The notes below the pieces were generated by a model that did not search any database, had not been told where the DNA came from, and saw only the letters and a program-made list of their open reading frames with translations. Shown here piece after piece: positions 44,385 through 55,725 of a stretch of DNA of 64,000 nt (within the stretch, counting starts at the first letter, position 1; every line of letters begins with the position of its first letter). The translations under genes and the position numbers were made by a program. The stretch is from Zygnema cylindricum (Eukaryota > Streptophyta > Zygnematophyceae > Zygnematales > Zygnemataceae): contig JBBHKE010002683.1 in NCBI GenBank assembly GCA_037447655.1, positions 372,001-436,000 of the forward strand. The letters are read 5' to 3'.

Positions 44385-44640
44385 AGTCCCTCTCTTCCTC
44401 TATCTCCCTCCCTCTCCCTTTATCTCCCTTTCTCCGTCTTTCCCTCTCTCCCACTCTCTCCCTCTATCTCCCTCACTCTCTCCCCCTTCCTCTCCCTCTT
44501 CCTCCCGGATCGCTTTTCCCTGCCCTCTGATCTGATTCTGATCCGGAATCCCGCAACCCTCCCTATTCCTCACTCCCTTCCCCCTCACCTCCCTTTCTCT
44601 CTCCCTCTCCTCCCCCCTTCTCTATCTCTCTCGCCCTCGT
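44385..44640 (+). repeat. CT-rich array right of the gag-only element
   Basis: tctccctccctctcc-like units resemble the array at 40843-41275, so the element is bracketed by similar pyrimidine tracts. Confidence 0.85.
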
Positions 44641-45602
44641 TCTTAACGAGGGCTCTTCTACACCCTTGAGAGCTGCCACTAGGGATTCAACAGATTTAAC
44701 TAATTTAACGGATTTAACTGATTACCACACATTAATATGTGCCTTACATACTTTACAACCATGGAGTGAATTTTGGAAATATTTTCTATTGGTATATCTC
44801 TCAGTGCACTTAGACTAGAAGCTTTTATGAAGGTCGGATTCTTAAATTAAAAACGATGCTTGTTAAATTTACTACACCTGACCTTCATCATATATCAGAC
44901 CTAACAACAAACTTAGCAGGAAAATAATTTACTTAGCAGGAAAATAATTTGATTACTAAAAAAATTGAGCTACAATGAACTTTTAAAGTAGTTTTCAAAT
45001 GCTTGCAATTGATCATCAGAAAAGGGAATAGTGCCGAACTCCTTTAGATATCAGGCCATTTTAGAAAATAAATGTCATAAAGAGACGCTGATTTACCCTA
45101 TTGATCTAGGTTCCAAATTAGGGTTGAAGTCGAAAATGGACACACAGAGCCAAAATCGGCCATCATCATACCAGCGAGAGAAAGCTTAATACTATCATAT
45201 TTTAATTAATAGGATTGGTCCGCCAAAATAAATATATAAGGTTGATGAAATCGTCTCTTAAGAAAGGGAAAAGTCAACCTAATCTTACAAGTGGAGAAAC
45301 CAAAAGGAAAGTTAAGTCCTAAGTTGTCTTCTCTGCACAACTTCCGTTTCTAAGCTGTGTCTCAACCCTAATCAGTGTAAGCCGTGGCCGTGTTGATGGT
45401 TTTGAATTTGAAAAATTAATTCGATTACAATTTGGAAATGATACCAACGAAGGACAATTATTTCCGATTCTTTTTTTAATGATTGGTTCGATCATTGGTT
45501 CGATAAGTGGAGAATGAAGATTGAGAGAAAATTTTGGTTTTTATGAGGAGAGCGGAATTCACAATTTCTTGGATAATTTGAGGAGGAATTGGAGGAGGAA
45601 TT
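44641..45602. other. No gene recognised
   Basis: AT-rich sequence. A 20-bp unit (acttagcaggaaaataattt) is duplicated in tandem near 44912-44951. Confidence 0.5.
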
Positions 45603-45737
45603 GGTTGCAATTTCCGTGCGTTCTTGCAATTTTCGTGCGTGCTTGCAATTTTCTTGCGTGATTGCATATTTTTGTGCGTTCTTGCAATTTCCGTGCGTTC
45701 TTCCAGTTTCCGTGAGTTTTGCACATTTCTTACGCAC
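45603..45737 (+). repeat. Minisatellite, about 19-bp unit, 7 copies
   Basis: ttgcaatttccgtgcgttc is repeated with small changes, and the last copies degrade to ttgcacatttcttacgcac. Confidence 0.85.
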
Positions 45738-45947
45738 ACACGTGTAGTCTTGTTGACGTGGAGATTTTTGTCGGTTGCAAGGCCGAGAGAGGGTCATATA
45801 GAAGCCTTCTAAAATAGAGTGGCGGTTATCGAAATCGCTTATGGTTTGTTGCACGCGCGAGAATTTTGATTTGTACTTACAAAATCTGATTTTGCTAATA
45901 TATGAGAGGAGGAGCGTTGTTTGGTACGGAAAGGTGATTTTTAGCCA

Positions 45948-45975
45948 AATGTACACCGTGAATCGCTATTAGCGT
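45948..45975. repeat. Foldback MITE tip
   Basis: gtacaccgtgaatcgctatt-agcg matches the left tip of the foldback family, without a partner arm nearby. Confidence 0.55.
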
Positions 45976-46030
45976 GTTGGTCGCTAATTGAGGTACCCTG
46001 TTTTTTTGGGCAAATTCTCAAATAGAATTA

Positions 46031-46706
46031 GGGTGACGTTCCATCAAGCGAAAAGTGACGTAGTTTACAGAAATTCGCGACCATCCGTACCAAATTGTAC
46101 CGCCTATTTTGTTTTTATACAAAAACCAACATTACAGAGAATCTTGCCATACTCTCCAAAGGTCTTGGAAGTATTATAGGCCGTCAAATGTTCATCTGCG
46201 AGGAGTTCGCTTCATTTTTTCCTGTAACTGTCAACCCACCTCGAGGAGGTGGGTTGGCAGATACAGAAAAAAATAATAGTGACACGCTGGACGATTAAGC
46301 TACGTGTCATGATGGAAAACCAACGAAAAATATTAATATTTGCACATGACACGCGCTTTCCAAAATACAGCCGAAAATAAAAACGAAATTTCGTAATATT
46401 CCCTCGTAACGCTATTTTCGTTAACTTTTGTTCGTCACACTATTTCTCTCAAAGGACTTTCGTTATTTTCGAAAACTGAAACCCTAAAAAATGAGTTGGC
46501 GTACAGAGTGGCCTCTAGAAAAAGTATAAAATCTTTGTCGCATTAATACATCGTACGCAGGTACATGGTACGCAAATCAAGATTTGAACTTAAGTTTGTC
46601 GGTGCAAAAAATCTGAAAGATATTCAATATCGGACCATAGCTTGCGTGGCGCCATTCAATATAAAAGACGTGGCTTACACAGTCTACGTGATGGAACATC
46701 GACTCA
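46031..46706. mobile_element. H6: probable TIR element next to H5
   Basis: The left end TTA|GGGTGACGTTCCATCAAGCG is of the H4/H5 type. The candidate right end tgatggaacatcgac abuts H5 at 46706. Inside is the 46232-46256 hairpin. The right boundary is uncertain. Confidence 0.5.
46232..46256. repeat. 11-bp stem hairpin, loop GAG
   Basis: CAACCCACCTC and GAGGTGGGTTG are perfect arms around GAG. It shares the core with 31905-31931. Confidence 0.75.
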
Positions 46707-47498
46707 GGGTAACCTTCCATCAAGCGTTCCCAGTAATCGTACGAACACGTTTACTGGCAGTAATATTTGTAACAGCCTTCCATCAAGTCGTGCCAGTGAA
46801 TGAGGTGTTAGATTGCGATTGGTACCACGTAGGACCTGTTGAGCCGCCCGGGAATAATCATCATTTGCAAAAGGACAAAATCGCAGCTGCGTATGTGTAC
46901 GGGCAGAAACCGATTAAAATATCTAGTAGTGTCACGCTAATGTACAATCTGAACGTTCTTAGGGTTGTTGTGGTATTAACGGCTACGAAAACAGTTGCAA
47001 AATTAAAGTTTGTACAAATGTCCAAGAATGTACCATTTGAACGTGAATCGCTGTATCGCACATTTATGAAGGAGACGTCACAGGATGTCCTACAACCAAG
47101 TTTTTTTTGTCGTCGATACAACCAAGATTTTTTTGTCGTCGAACAGGCTGGCTTTGATGTCACACGGTACACTCCATTTGCCACATGTAAGTTTATTGCT
47201 TCAAGTCTGTCGTGGATCGACTCTGACTTTACAAGTGGACCAAAACACGCGTCCAGTAATCACAATCTCTCCTCCCGAGGACAGTCGGAGGAGACTAGCT
47301 ATGTACTGGAAACACGAAGCGTTTGCGTCGAAAAATGAAAATCGGATGGTGGTATTTATCTCCAAGAAGTCTAGAGAATCTCAACGAATTTTTAGTAAAC
47401 ATCTTTTGTAAAAAAAAAAAAAAAAACAGTATGGCCTTGTACAGAAGGGTACTTTCTCTAGTAAACAACCCCACTTTTCGCCTGATGGAAGGTTACCC
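46707..47498. mobile_element. H5: TIR DNA element with TCA duplication
   Basis: The left end GGGTAACCTTCCATCAAGCG is inverted at the right (one difference), with TCA at 46704-46706 and 47499-47501. The length is 792 bp. A second TIR-like motif, gccttccatcaagtcg, lies about 65 bp inside the left end. The long frame at 46565-47338 crosses the element edge and has no motif, so it is not called a gene. Confidence 0.82.
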
Positions 47499-47510
47499 TC
47501 AATCGACCCG

Positions 47511-48697
47511 TGTCAAGCGCGTGTGCATCTTCGGCACATTTGCACTCCCAGGAGTTCCGGGGCTTCATTCCACTTGGGACGGACTCTAGCGTACTGAGAA
47601 GGGAGAGGACAATCAGCCATATCAGATCTTTCTATTTTCATCCTGGAACACTACGCACTTTAGTTCACCTTGAACGGAGGTCGACCTGAGGAGTTAGTCC
47701 GGTGCAAAGTGTCTGATCCATTATAGTGTGTGTTCTATGTAGCTCTAGTAGAGGGATACCTTAGAGAACGACACGTCACATTTGGGATTATCCCGTAGAT
47801 CTTACTGTTAGCTGTCAGTATGATGTTAGTTCAGGCCCAACCACCAGGCAAAGCATTTATGACGTAGGGACAAAGTTAGGCGGTTTCACGTCGAGTCAGA
47901 ACTTTGTTTCCATTTTGTGTATTATAGAAGGACCTTCGGCCGCCAATTCAGCCGAAACTAGTCGTCTATCTTTTAGCCCTGAGTGTAGTACAGTCTGTTT
48001 TGTCTTATGTCAGGACGATAACAATTGCTGGTCGCTGATTGGCTTGTTAAATTGCTTTGACTTTGGAACTTGCAGTACGACAAACTCAAATTGTATAAGG
48101 CACTTGGGGCCAAAGGAGACAGGTTGCTTTTCAGTACTGTCTCCTCAGAAAACCCCCAGAGAATTAAAATCAATCTTTCTGTTGGAGAACGGTTGCATTG
48201 TGTCGTGGACTCTATTGCCATCTTGGTTTTGGATTGTCTTTTGTGGAGACCGTAGCACGGGTGGGTAGTTGGCACTATCTCCTCTTTGGGCGGTTTGGAC
48301 TTTCGCTGTTTGAAACTAAGAAGAGTCTTGTCGGATCCTTACGGTGGAACCGGGAGGGTTGAGGGAGACCCATACCGGTCTTCGGGGCCATTGGGAGAGG
48401 TTTCTTCTGCTGAGTTTGGCCATCGTTGCACTCCGGGGTATGTGAATTCGCTTCACCATTATCATTCATTTCTATCTTTAATTTCATTCTCTGGGGCAAG
48501 GTGATATTGTTTAATCTGAAAAGCCGATATTTATTTTTTCTATAGTTCTGCGTGGGAGTTATTTGCACACTCTTGTGGTCATCTTTGGGTTTGTCCGGAG
48601 TTTTTGCGGAAAGGATCGGACGACTCTCATTTCCTTCCTATTCTTTGGAGAGTAGCTGGGAGTGTGGCATTTAGTGGGCTTCCAGCGGAGTAGCACA
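47511..48697 (+). repeat. LTR G1 (1.19 kb)
   Basis: It has TGTCAAGCGCGTG...GTAGCACA termini and matches 57410-58598 over its whole length. The gag-bearing region starts to its right, so it acts as a 5' LTR. There is no obvious target duplication. Confidence 0.88.
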
Positions 48698-48796
48698 GTA
48701 CTGAAAAGCCAACCCTGTCTCTTTAGGTTAAAGAGGATAGGTGCTCAGATCGAAGTACTTTTATAAGGGGATTTAGATCTTCTTCTCCAGTCAGCT

Positions 48797-50709
48797 ATGG
48801 GGGGAGGAGAAGTCCAGGATAAGGATCTTCCGGGTGTCAGATCGGACGAGCAGGAGAGGCAGGAAGTGGCGGCCCAGGAGGAAGAGTCACAGGTGCCCGA
48901 GGGAGCACCCCCCTTTGGCTCACCTGTACACATAGAGCGGTTTCTTAAGGGAGAAATGCCCCGGGGGGTTGCGGTGGACACTCCTTCTACGCCCCTAGAG
49001 GGGAGACCCTCTCCTCTACCTCCTCTAGTCTTTTCCCTTGAAAACTTTCGGACGTTGTTCGAGGCTGCCAGGGCTCGGGCTATGGAGAAGGTAGAAAGAC
49101 AGACTTTTGCTCCCCAATCTCGTGGAAGGGTTTGGCTCATAGGGAAACGGTCTCAGGCCACCCTCCCGAGGTGGTACGTTATACCAGATCCAAGGCTTCG
49201 ATAGTGGAGACATACATGGATCTTGAACTTTTGTCAGATCCTAACCGACTCGGTCGTAAGGAGATTCTAGCCCTTCATAATATCCATGAATTGAAGGTTA
49301 AGAAGGAGCTGGTGCAACGGGTTGCCAGAAGCGACCGAGCTCGGATCATACGCCCAGTGGGAGGAGTAGTGGAGATCCTGAGTAGCTCGTCCGAAAGTGG
49401 CTCTCCCATCTCAGTCCGAGAGCAACCGGAGATGCCGTCTACTTCACCACAACAGCCCTCCATATCTCAGGAAACTGCTACTAGTAGACCTTCTAGGGGC
49501 AGAGCCACTTCTCGGGGCCGGACCAGGGAAGGGAGTAGCAAGCGGAAGTTACCTGAGCCTAAGAGAGATTTCCGGTTAAACCATCGGGACAGCAAAGGTC
49601 TATTTGCTCTCCTGGTCAAAGAAGAGCCATTCTTTCCTTCTGCCTCAATTCCCCCAAGTTCCATGTCTCCTTCCGCACCAGTTGTCCGACCATCCGAAGG
49701 ACTATGGCGTTCAAGGCCTACGGACCCCGAGGTACCCGGTTTGGGGCTTGCGGATCTCTCGCGTGTGGTGAGCAGCACCTAGAAATTGGTTGAGATTCTC
49801 CGATCGTAGGATAAGGCTACGGCGGGGGCCGGACCCGTCGCAATAGATTGGGATGCCCTTGAAGAGGAAAGGAAGAGAGCATTGGAACAAGAGCTGATCC
49901 TGATACGGGAGGCTAGATTGAGATCTTGGGGAATCCTTAGTGGACAAGTAGCACCTCCTCGTAGAACCAGTCCCGCGACGGAAGTACAACCTCTGGATCA
50001 GTCAACTCCGTCTGTCACGCGAGATCCCCAAACTTCACCAGAATCGAGACCGAAATCTTCTCTTCAGCGGGAAGGGGAGGAAACAACTGGGCCTAACAAA
50101 AAGGGGTTGGGTGCAGATTTGCCGAGTAATCCTTTAGCCACGGCTACAGATCTCCCTACATTTGTCTCGGTCGAGGGATCATCTACCGTGGAGGCCGTGG
50201 TGCAGCTACAACCCGACCAGAGACAACACATTTCCCTCGGGCTTACCACTCCTCCTCCATCACCACCTCACGTCTTTTCTCCCTCGCAATCAATCTTCCT
50301 CGCAGGAGCAGTTTGTGGGTCACCAGGTCCACTTCGCCTATCCCCCAAACCAGACGTCTACTGGCCACCTCACAGACGGTGCCATCCTCTATTTCCGGAA
50401 CTCCTCCTCCCGAAGATTCCCAGAGGCGACCTAGGAAGCAGACTCCTTTCAGGAAACAATCACCTTCTCCTCCAAGCTCCCAGTCTTCACCTTCTCCGCC
50501 GTCTTCCATTCCCTGGGGAACTAGACCTCGTCTTCACATACCATCGGAAGAGGAAGTTCTCCTTTAAGCACGTGCCTCTCCTGGATATAGTGGAGCAGAC
50601 GACTATCCAACTTTTTCAAGATCAAGACCTTCCTCAGCGGGGGAGGGGGCCACTGCTGGTACAACCGCCCTTCCTATTGGAGGAGGGACCGGTTTGGATC
50701 TCGAGGTAG
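48797..50709 (+). pseudogene. Element G N-terminal Ser/Pro-rich frames
   Basis: Three frames (48797-49204, 49132-49782, 49882-50709) are rich in Pro, Ser and Arg. The middle one has a helical part (RKEILALHNIHELKVKKELV) then SSSESGSP and RPSRGRATSRGRTREGSSK. No known domain is recognised. It is likely one ancestral frame before gag, broken by indels. Confidence 0.5.
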
Positions 50710-51965
50710 CAGATCATGGGGCAATCTCACCGGCTCAGTTTGTTAGCCCGACCGGACAGGCGTCAACAAGGTTCACCAACCCTACCGAAGAAGAAAGGAG
50801 AATGGGAGACGTCCGGATCTTCACCGGGGACAACTTGGGAATTGCTTTCTCTGATTTTGAACTGCTGTGGAAATCCTTCACGCAGTCTGAAATTAACAAA
50901 TACAGGGGAGGGGCCATTCCAATAGATTTTGAAACAACCCTGTTTTCGATGATGGTAAATTATCTAGCCGGAGGAGCTTTGGCCGATTATAAGGAGTGTA
51001 AACCTTTGTTGATGGCCCCTAGTATCAAAATATCGGATCCAGATCTGGACGTCGAGGCTCTTCAGGTAGCAGCCGACCTGGCTGCCGCAGCCGCAACTCC
51101 TCTCACCCCCAATTTCACCATGGATATGAAACTTCATGCCCAAGGCAGGGCCTATGTCAACCACATGCAGGCCGTACAGGCAGCCGAATCAGCCACCCGG
51201 ATGGTTGCCAATCTTAATCCCTGTACCACTCTTCTGGACGCTTGGAGACTCCTTTACACAGAAAGGAACGAAACTGCCATCAAGGAGTTCACAGACATCC
51301 GCTGTTTGAAGAATGAAACTCCCAAGACGCTGTTCTACCGCCTCTCCAGCCTCTACCAGAAGACCAAACTGTCCACCATCGATACATCGGCTATGGCCAC
51401 CAAATATTATGTCGATGTTCGAAATTCCTTCAGGCCAATAGGACAGGCAGCTCTGGACAATTGGAGTGCCAGTCAGGCTATACACGATCGGAATCCCACA
51501 GCTTAAGAAATTTCATTGGTTGCTATGAAATTGTATGATCATTTTGTTAATAGCGAAGCACGAGAAAAGGCTGTTACCGGGAAATCCAGAGCCAACTTTG
51601 CAGGTTTCGCCGGGGAAACATCGCTCAACCACAACGAACAGACAGAACTGCAAGCTTTGTGGAAGCTTAAGGGGAAACAGGAAGCGGATGCCCTACCAGA
51701 ACTTGCAATTGGGGGAGATGAAAAACTTTTTCTTTACGACTGCTTGACCTGTAACCAGCCAGGTCACGGATGGAAGAGCTGCCCCCGAAAGCTCAAACCA
51801 GAACTCGCCATCAAGCAGAAGGAGTTTGAAAGGGAGCGTGCGGAAAGAACAAGGAAACAGAAAGAACGCAAGCAAGGAGGCGGAGGAGGAGACCGAACCC
51901 CGGTCACTAAGGAAACCTATAAACCTACTCCACGCTCTGAAACCGCCAAAATGTCTTTATCCTAG
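50694..51965 (+). pseudogene. Element G gag, one in-frame stop
   Basis: One frame with a single TAA at 51504-51506. It has FTGDNLGIAFSDFELLWKSF, AMATKYYVDVRNSFRP and LYDHFVNSEAREKAVTGKSR, which look like an alpha-helical capsid, then CLTCNQPGHGWKSC (CX2CX4HX4C), followed by a Lys/Arg/Gln-rich helix (KEFERERAERTRKQKERKQ). The shape suggests a gypsy-type capsid and nucleocapsid. Confidence 0.75.
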
Positions 51966-52019
51966 TTGAGACAAATCAGACTTCCGAAATTCGATGACGC
52001 TCAAATCTCTAATTAGCTA

Positions 52020-53048
52020 AGGGGGAAGTATACTACTGAAGGGTCAAAATGTGAAGCTTGTGGGTTAATGGGCCACAAAAAAGGACAATGCTTTCGGAAA
52101 AATGGGGTTCCAAAGGAGATGATGCAGTATGCATTGTTTACAGGCGAAGGGGAAACTGCCGTTAATCCTCTACCACTGCAACTTTTGTATCCCTGGGGAC
52201 GATCTCCAAATGAACCGGGTCCGAGCAGACTGACACCGGAACATATCATTCAGCAACAGAGCACTCAGTTGGCCGCTTTGGCAACATAACTGGCCGCTCT
52301 CCGACTGCGATCCTCTGTCCGCACTCCTCCACCTCTTACGCCGGCTCAGAAACTACAGAAACAAAAACAAGAACTGCTACAAAAGCTAGCGGAGCTGGAG
52401 CAGCAGACCACGTTGGGTGGAGACGATGATGACCCGATGGGTTGGGATATGGAGCCTCCAAAGGCTCAGCATGCTAGGACATTTCTGTCCGGAGCATGGA
52501 ACGTTGGTGTAGGGGACAGTCGCAGGCAACTGCGCTCTACAACGTCCTCCCAAAGAAAAGACAAACAACCGATGGAACAAAAGGACCACAGTCGCAAAGC
52601 CACCGGCCCCTTATCCTTTACCCCGCGAGCAATACTTCTAAACAGTAACGTTGGACTAGGACTCAAGCCGACAAACCCGCCTCCTCCGGCTCCGAAGAAA
52701 ATTCCTCCCGGTTTTGAAGATTACAAGAAGACAGAGCCAAAAGAAAATACTTCAACCACTGAAATAGATCAAGAGTGTTTTGACAGATACATGGCAGAGA
52801 GACCGTCCACAAATCCGCCAATTACACCTCCTACGGGGAATTCTGACGCAGAAAGTGAGGCAGAAGGGAGGGGGGAACCGGAGAAATCGGAAGACGAGGA
52901 CTCACCCATTTCATCGCCCAAAGCTCTCCCTCCTTCCTCCAAACCGGCAGTTATGCTAGTACGACACTTAATGCCCTACGCCTTGACGCATGTCAAAACG
53001 CTGGCTTCCTCCCACAATCTGCCGAAGAAACCCTCTTTCAGGCATTAG
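52020..53048 (+). pseudogene. Element G second zinc knuckle and acidic/proline linker
   Basis: SKCEACGLMGHKKGQC (CX2CX4HX4C, 52050-52091) is followed by a Gln/Leu helix (LTPAQKLQKQKQELLQKLAE), then a frame to 53048 rich in Pro, Glu and Ser. A stop lies at 52287. Confidence 0.65.
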
Positions 53049-53083
53049 GGGAAGAAATTCACACTAGGAGGAAAAGGGTCGCG

Positions 53084-53961
53084 TTGGCAGAACCGCCCAA
53101 GACAGTCTTCATGTCGGCAGAACCAAAAACCTATATGGCAGATAGGGATTATAAGACCCTTTCGGTGGCTCTTATTCTCAACAGGACGAGAAATTTTAAA
53201 CTTAATGGATACGGCGGGTACCAGGATGCAGTGGTGGATACCGGAGCTCTTCCAAACTTAATAACTACATCAGCACTACAACAAATGCTCGATGAACTCC
53301 AGCCAAAAATCAGTCAAAGTGACATATGCTTGAGCACAGTTAGCAGTGGCAGCCAACCAGTATATAGATCATTAAAGCCATGGAAATCGAATTTTCTGAC
53401 GACGCAGGCCAGCACGTGCAGATTCGGCTTCCCTTCCTAGTGGTGGAAGGTAAGCAATTTGAAATTTTGCTGGGCATGGCTACGTGGACAAGGTTGAACA
53501 TGGAGTTGAGTGTATGGAAGGAACAAGTTACAGTCTCAAACCCTGAAAATCCGGAAGGCACAAAAGCGGTGGTCCCCTTGGATTTGTGGAACCGGGGAAA
53601 AACGACTGTTCCGGTGTCTGGATGCTATCCCGTCTACTCTGCCTCAACCCCCTCGAAGCTGTTCAAATACTCTAATGATATCGCTGATTCTATCTAGCAA
53701 TTCCCTATTACCAAGCGGTGGGAAAGGGAGTATCAAAACCGATTGGTACAGATGGCCACACTTCGGAGGGAAGTGGACAGGAGCTTAACTGCAATATCAC
53801 CCGGAGCAGCAAAGGTCCCCCGGCGGAACTTCCAACGGTTCCTAACAAAGAGAAAGACTTTAATAGACAAGTGGTGTCACTACAAATCCCGCTTTCAAGA
53901 CTTAGGATTATCCGTATTTTCAAGCATTAGTTTCGATCTTGAAGCCGTCCTGAAAGTGTAG
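53084..53961 (+). pseudogene. Element G aspartic protease region
   Basis: YQDAVVDTGALPNLITTSAL holds the D-T-G-A active site at about 53239-53250. After a frameshift near 53380, EIEFSDDAGQHVQIRLPFLV and FEILLGMATWTRLNMELSVW match the ILG(M/N)-x-x-x flap end of retroviral-type proteases. The frame then runs past a TAG to 53961. Confidence 0.75.
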
Positions 53962-53966
53962 AAACT

Positions 53967-54112
53967 AATGGTTTTATTAGTATTTTCTAGGTCTGAAAAG
54001 AATTATAGAAGTCGAGGCAGTCTATCTTTAACTTCTCTCTCCAACTCTCAAACTTGTTGCAGTCACTGAGAAATTGGAGAGGAAGCTAGAGCCATGGCTA
54101 CCTTGGCTATCC
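53967..54112 (+). repeat. LTR-C-like fragment 1
   Basis: ttagtattttctaggtctga, then caggcagtct...ctctccaactctcaaact-tgttgcagtcactgag and agagccatggct follow the start of LTR C1 (11452-11590). It is truncated on the right. Confidence 0.75.
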
Positions 54113-54144
54113 TGAGGTTTACGGGCCAGTGTCAAGTAACTTAC

Positions 54145-54237
54145 TGTTTTTCCAGCTTTATCGATTCCAAGAATAAGCACGTGAAACTCGGCCTTCGAAA
54201 ATAAGTACTTCCACAAACCGAACAGAAGAGAAAACAT
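54145..54237 (-). CDS. ARFRP1: First exon of an ARF-related GTPase (ARFRP1-like)
   Basis: On the minus strand, the ATG at 54237 opens 31 codons reading MFSLLFGLWKYLFSKAEFHV then LILGIDKAGKT, ending at a consensus donor ACA|GTAAGT (phase 0). The N-terminus and P-loop GIDKAGKT match plant ARFRP1, a Golgi-associated ARF-like GTPase; the GKT binds nucleotide phosphate. The match ends exactly at the donor. No second exon was found to the left, where LTR debris begins 33 bp into the intron. It is either a live gene with a very long intron or a 5' fragment. Confidence 0.85.
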
Positions 54238-55240
54238 TCTATGACCTACTTCAAAGTAATCTCAAATTGTGACAATATGCTTATTCGAATCCTTAACTAC
54301 TCTAACTTTGTTTCTAATCAGCTATCAGCGAGAGTTTTACAAGTTCACCCCCTTGAAAAAATGACTTCTGTAACTCATAACTTGTATAGATCTCATAACA
54401 GGACTCACAAAACCACATTTGCAATACTGAAGATTTCCTACACCAACCGCATGACAGATCGAAGAAATCGACTTCATTGGCTTTTCAATCAGCAGCTTGG
54501 ATTCTTTGTCTCGGACTTAAACACCTACAGCAATGGCTAGCTCCAGAGATAAGCACTAACCATCTTCCATTATTAGGGTTAGGTCCCATTCTGTCGCACT
54601 TGCGAGACAAGGAGCTCAAGCAAACCATAGGTATAAAAGTCATGTGCGAAACAGTACGTGCACATTAAATCGCACTGAACGTTCCTATTTTGTAAAAAGA
54701 CGCACGGTTTTCGAAAAGTTTAAAGTTAGGGTTTAAAAAAGTGTCATAATATCGGCCACTGAAAATACCGTACTGGCGTACTCTATCAAGAAAAACATCG
54801 AAAGAACCGACCGAAGATCCGAGGAGACAGTATTATCGATATCTGACTATATCGTATAATTATAAGTAACAACAAAAATATTTTTTTGGGGATTGATAAT
54901 CGCCTAGCTACATAGCTTTGGTAACGCGCAAGCTCCTGCGACATGGAGTACGTATTCGTACAAAACTTCCTAAAACTTTTGCCAGCATTTCAAAGGCAAA
55001 TATCTAAGGTGGCAAGCCATCTGATAATTGGAGACCTCACAAAAAAATGTATGCATTGCAATTGTACTCCACCCCCCTCAAAAACTATGGGTCCGTACCG
55101 ACGGCCCCAGATACCCACTCTGACAACGCGTGTGGCATCGCCGACAATGGTGGGACGTACAGATACTTTTAATAAGTTTGGCAACGTGGCATCATGTCGT
55201 TTTTTTTACATAGTGAAGGGACTAAAAAAAACTACAGTAC
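54238..55240. promoter_or_regulatory. Upstream region of the ARFRP1 exon
   Basis: No coding frame is recognised. A telo-box (AAACCCTAA on the minus strand) lies near 54726-54735, about 490 bp upstream of the ATG. Such boxes are common in promoters of plant housekeeping genes. No TATA box is assigned. Confidence 0.4.
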
Positions 55241-55244
55241 TGTA

Positions 55245-55472
55245 CTGTATAGTACTGTACACCGCGAATCGCTATTAGCGATAACAAATATTTAGTGTTA
55301 AAGAACAATTAGTGTGATTAACGCTAATTGGGAATTTGGGGATTTTCAAGAAAGTCAGTAGCTCTAATTTGTTTTTTACGGTTTTTTTAATCATTCTATT
55401 TAAGAATTTGGGTAAAAATTTAGGGGCGCCGAATTAGCGTGATTAACCCTAATAGCGAAACGCGGTGTAGTG
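55245..55472. mobile_element. Foldback-tip element copy 6
   Basis: The left tip gtacaccgcgaatcgctatt-agcg and right tip ctaatagcgaaacgcggtgta are inverted. The interior is AT-rich and unlike copies 1-5, so it is a subfamily or an internal replacement. Confidence 0.65.
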
Positions 55473-55489
55473 TTGTGTATCGGTAGCCA

Positions 55490-55725
55490 TTTGCCAATAA
55501 CCAATATGCCCCAATTTTGGCCTACCGATAATCGATACATTGGTAAGATATATCGGTACCGGTGTTATCGCGATTAAAAAACCGATAATATCAGTTTTTT
55601 ATCGAGACCAGTATCGCAAAAAAAAAACCGAAAATGTAGGTTTTTTATCGCAATAACACCGGTTTGATAACTATCGGCAACAATTGTACTGTACATACCA
55701 TATAGTTGTACGGTTTATTCCGTTC
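55490..55725. repeat. Palindromic repeat P1
   Basis: The arms accggtgttatcgcgattaa (55558-55583) and ttttttatcgcaataacacc (within 55639-55663) are near-perfect over 25 bp, set among cgataa/ttatcg words. A decayed second copy is at 56960-57155. Confidence 0.7.

Larger units (their letters stand above)
48698..53961 (+). mobile_element. Element G interior: gag and protease, no polymerase
   Basis: After LTR G1 come Ser/Pro-rich frames, a capsid-like gag with two zinc knuckles, and an aspartic protease. Then, instead of RT/RNaseH/integrase, an LTR-C-like fragment begins at about 53967. The frame changes at least four times. It is probably Ty3/gypsy-like or a non-autonomous derivative; class assignment without RT is tentative. 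Confidence 0.72.

Noticed and set aside
46565-47338. Long plus-strand frame of 257 codons
   Set aside because: It crosses the left edge of TIR element H5, has no domain or signal, and is opposed by another frame of similar size. It is likely chance.
48698-53961. Endogenous pararetrovirus origin for element G
   Set aside because: It has 1.19 kb LTRs and a retrotransposon-like gag, and no movement protein or RT was found.
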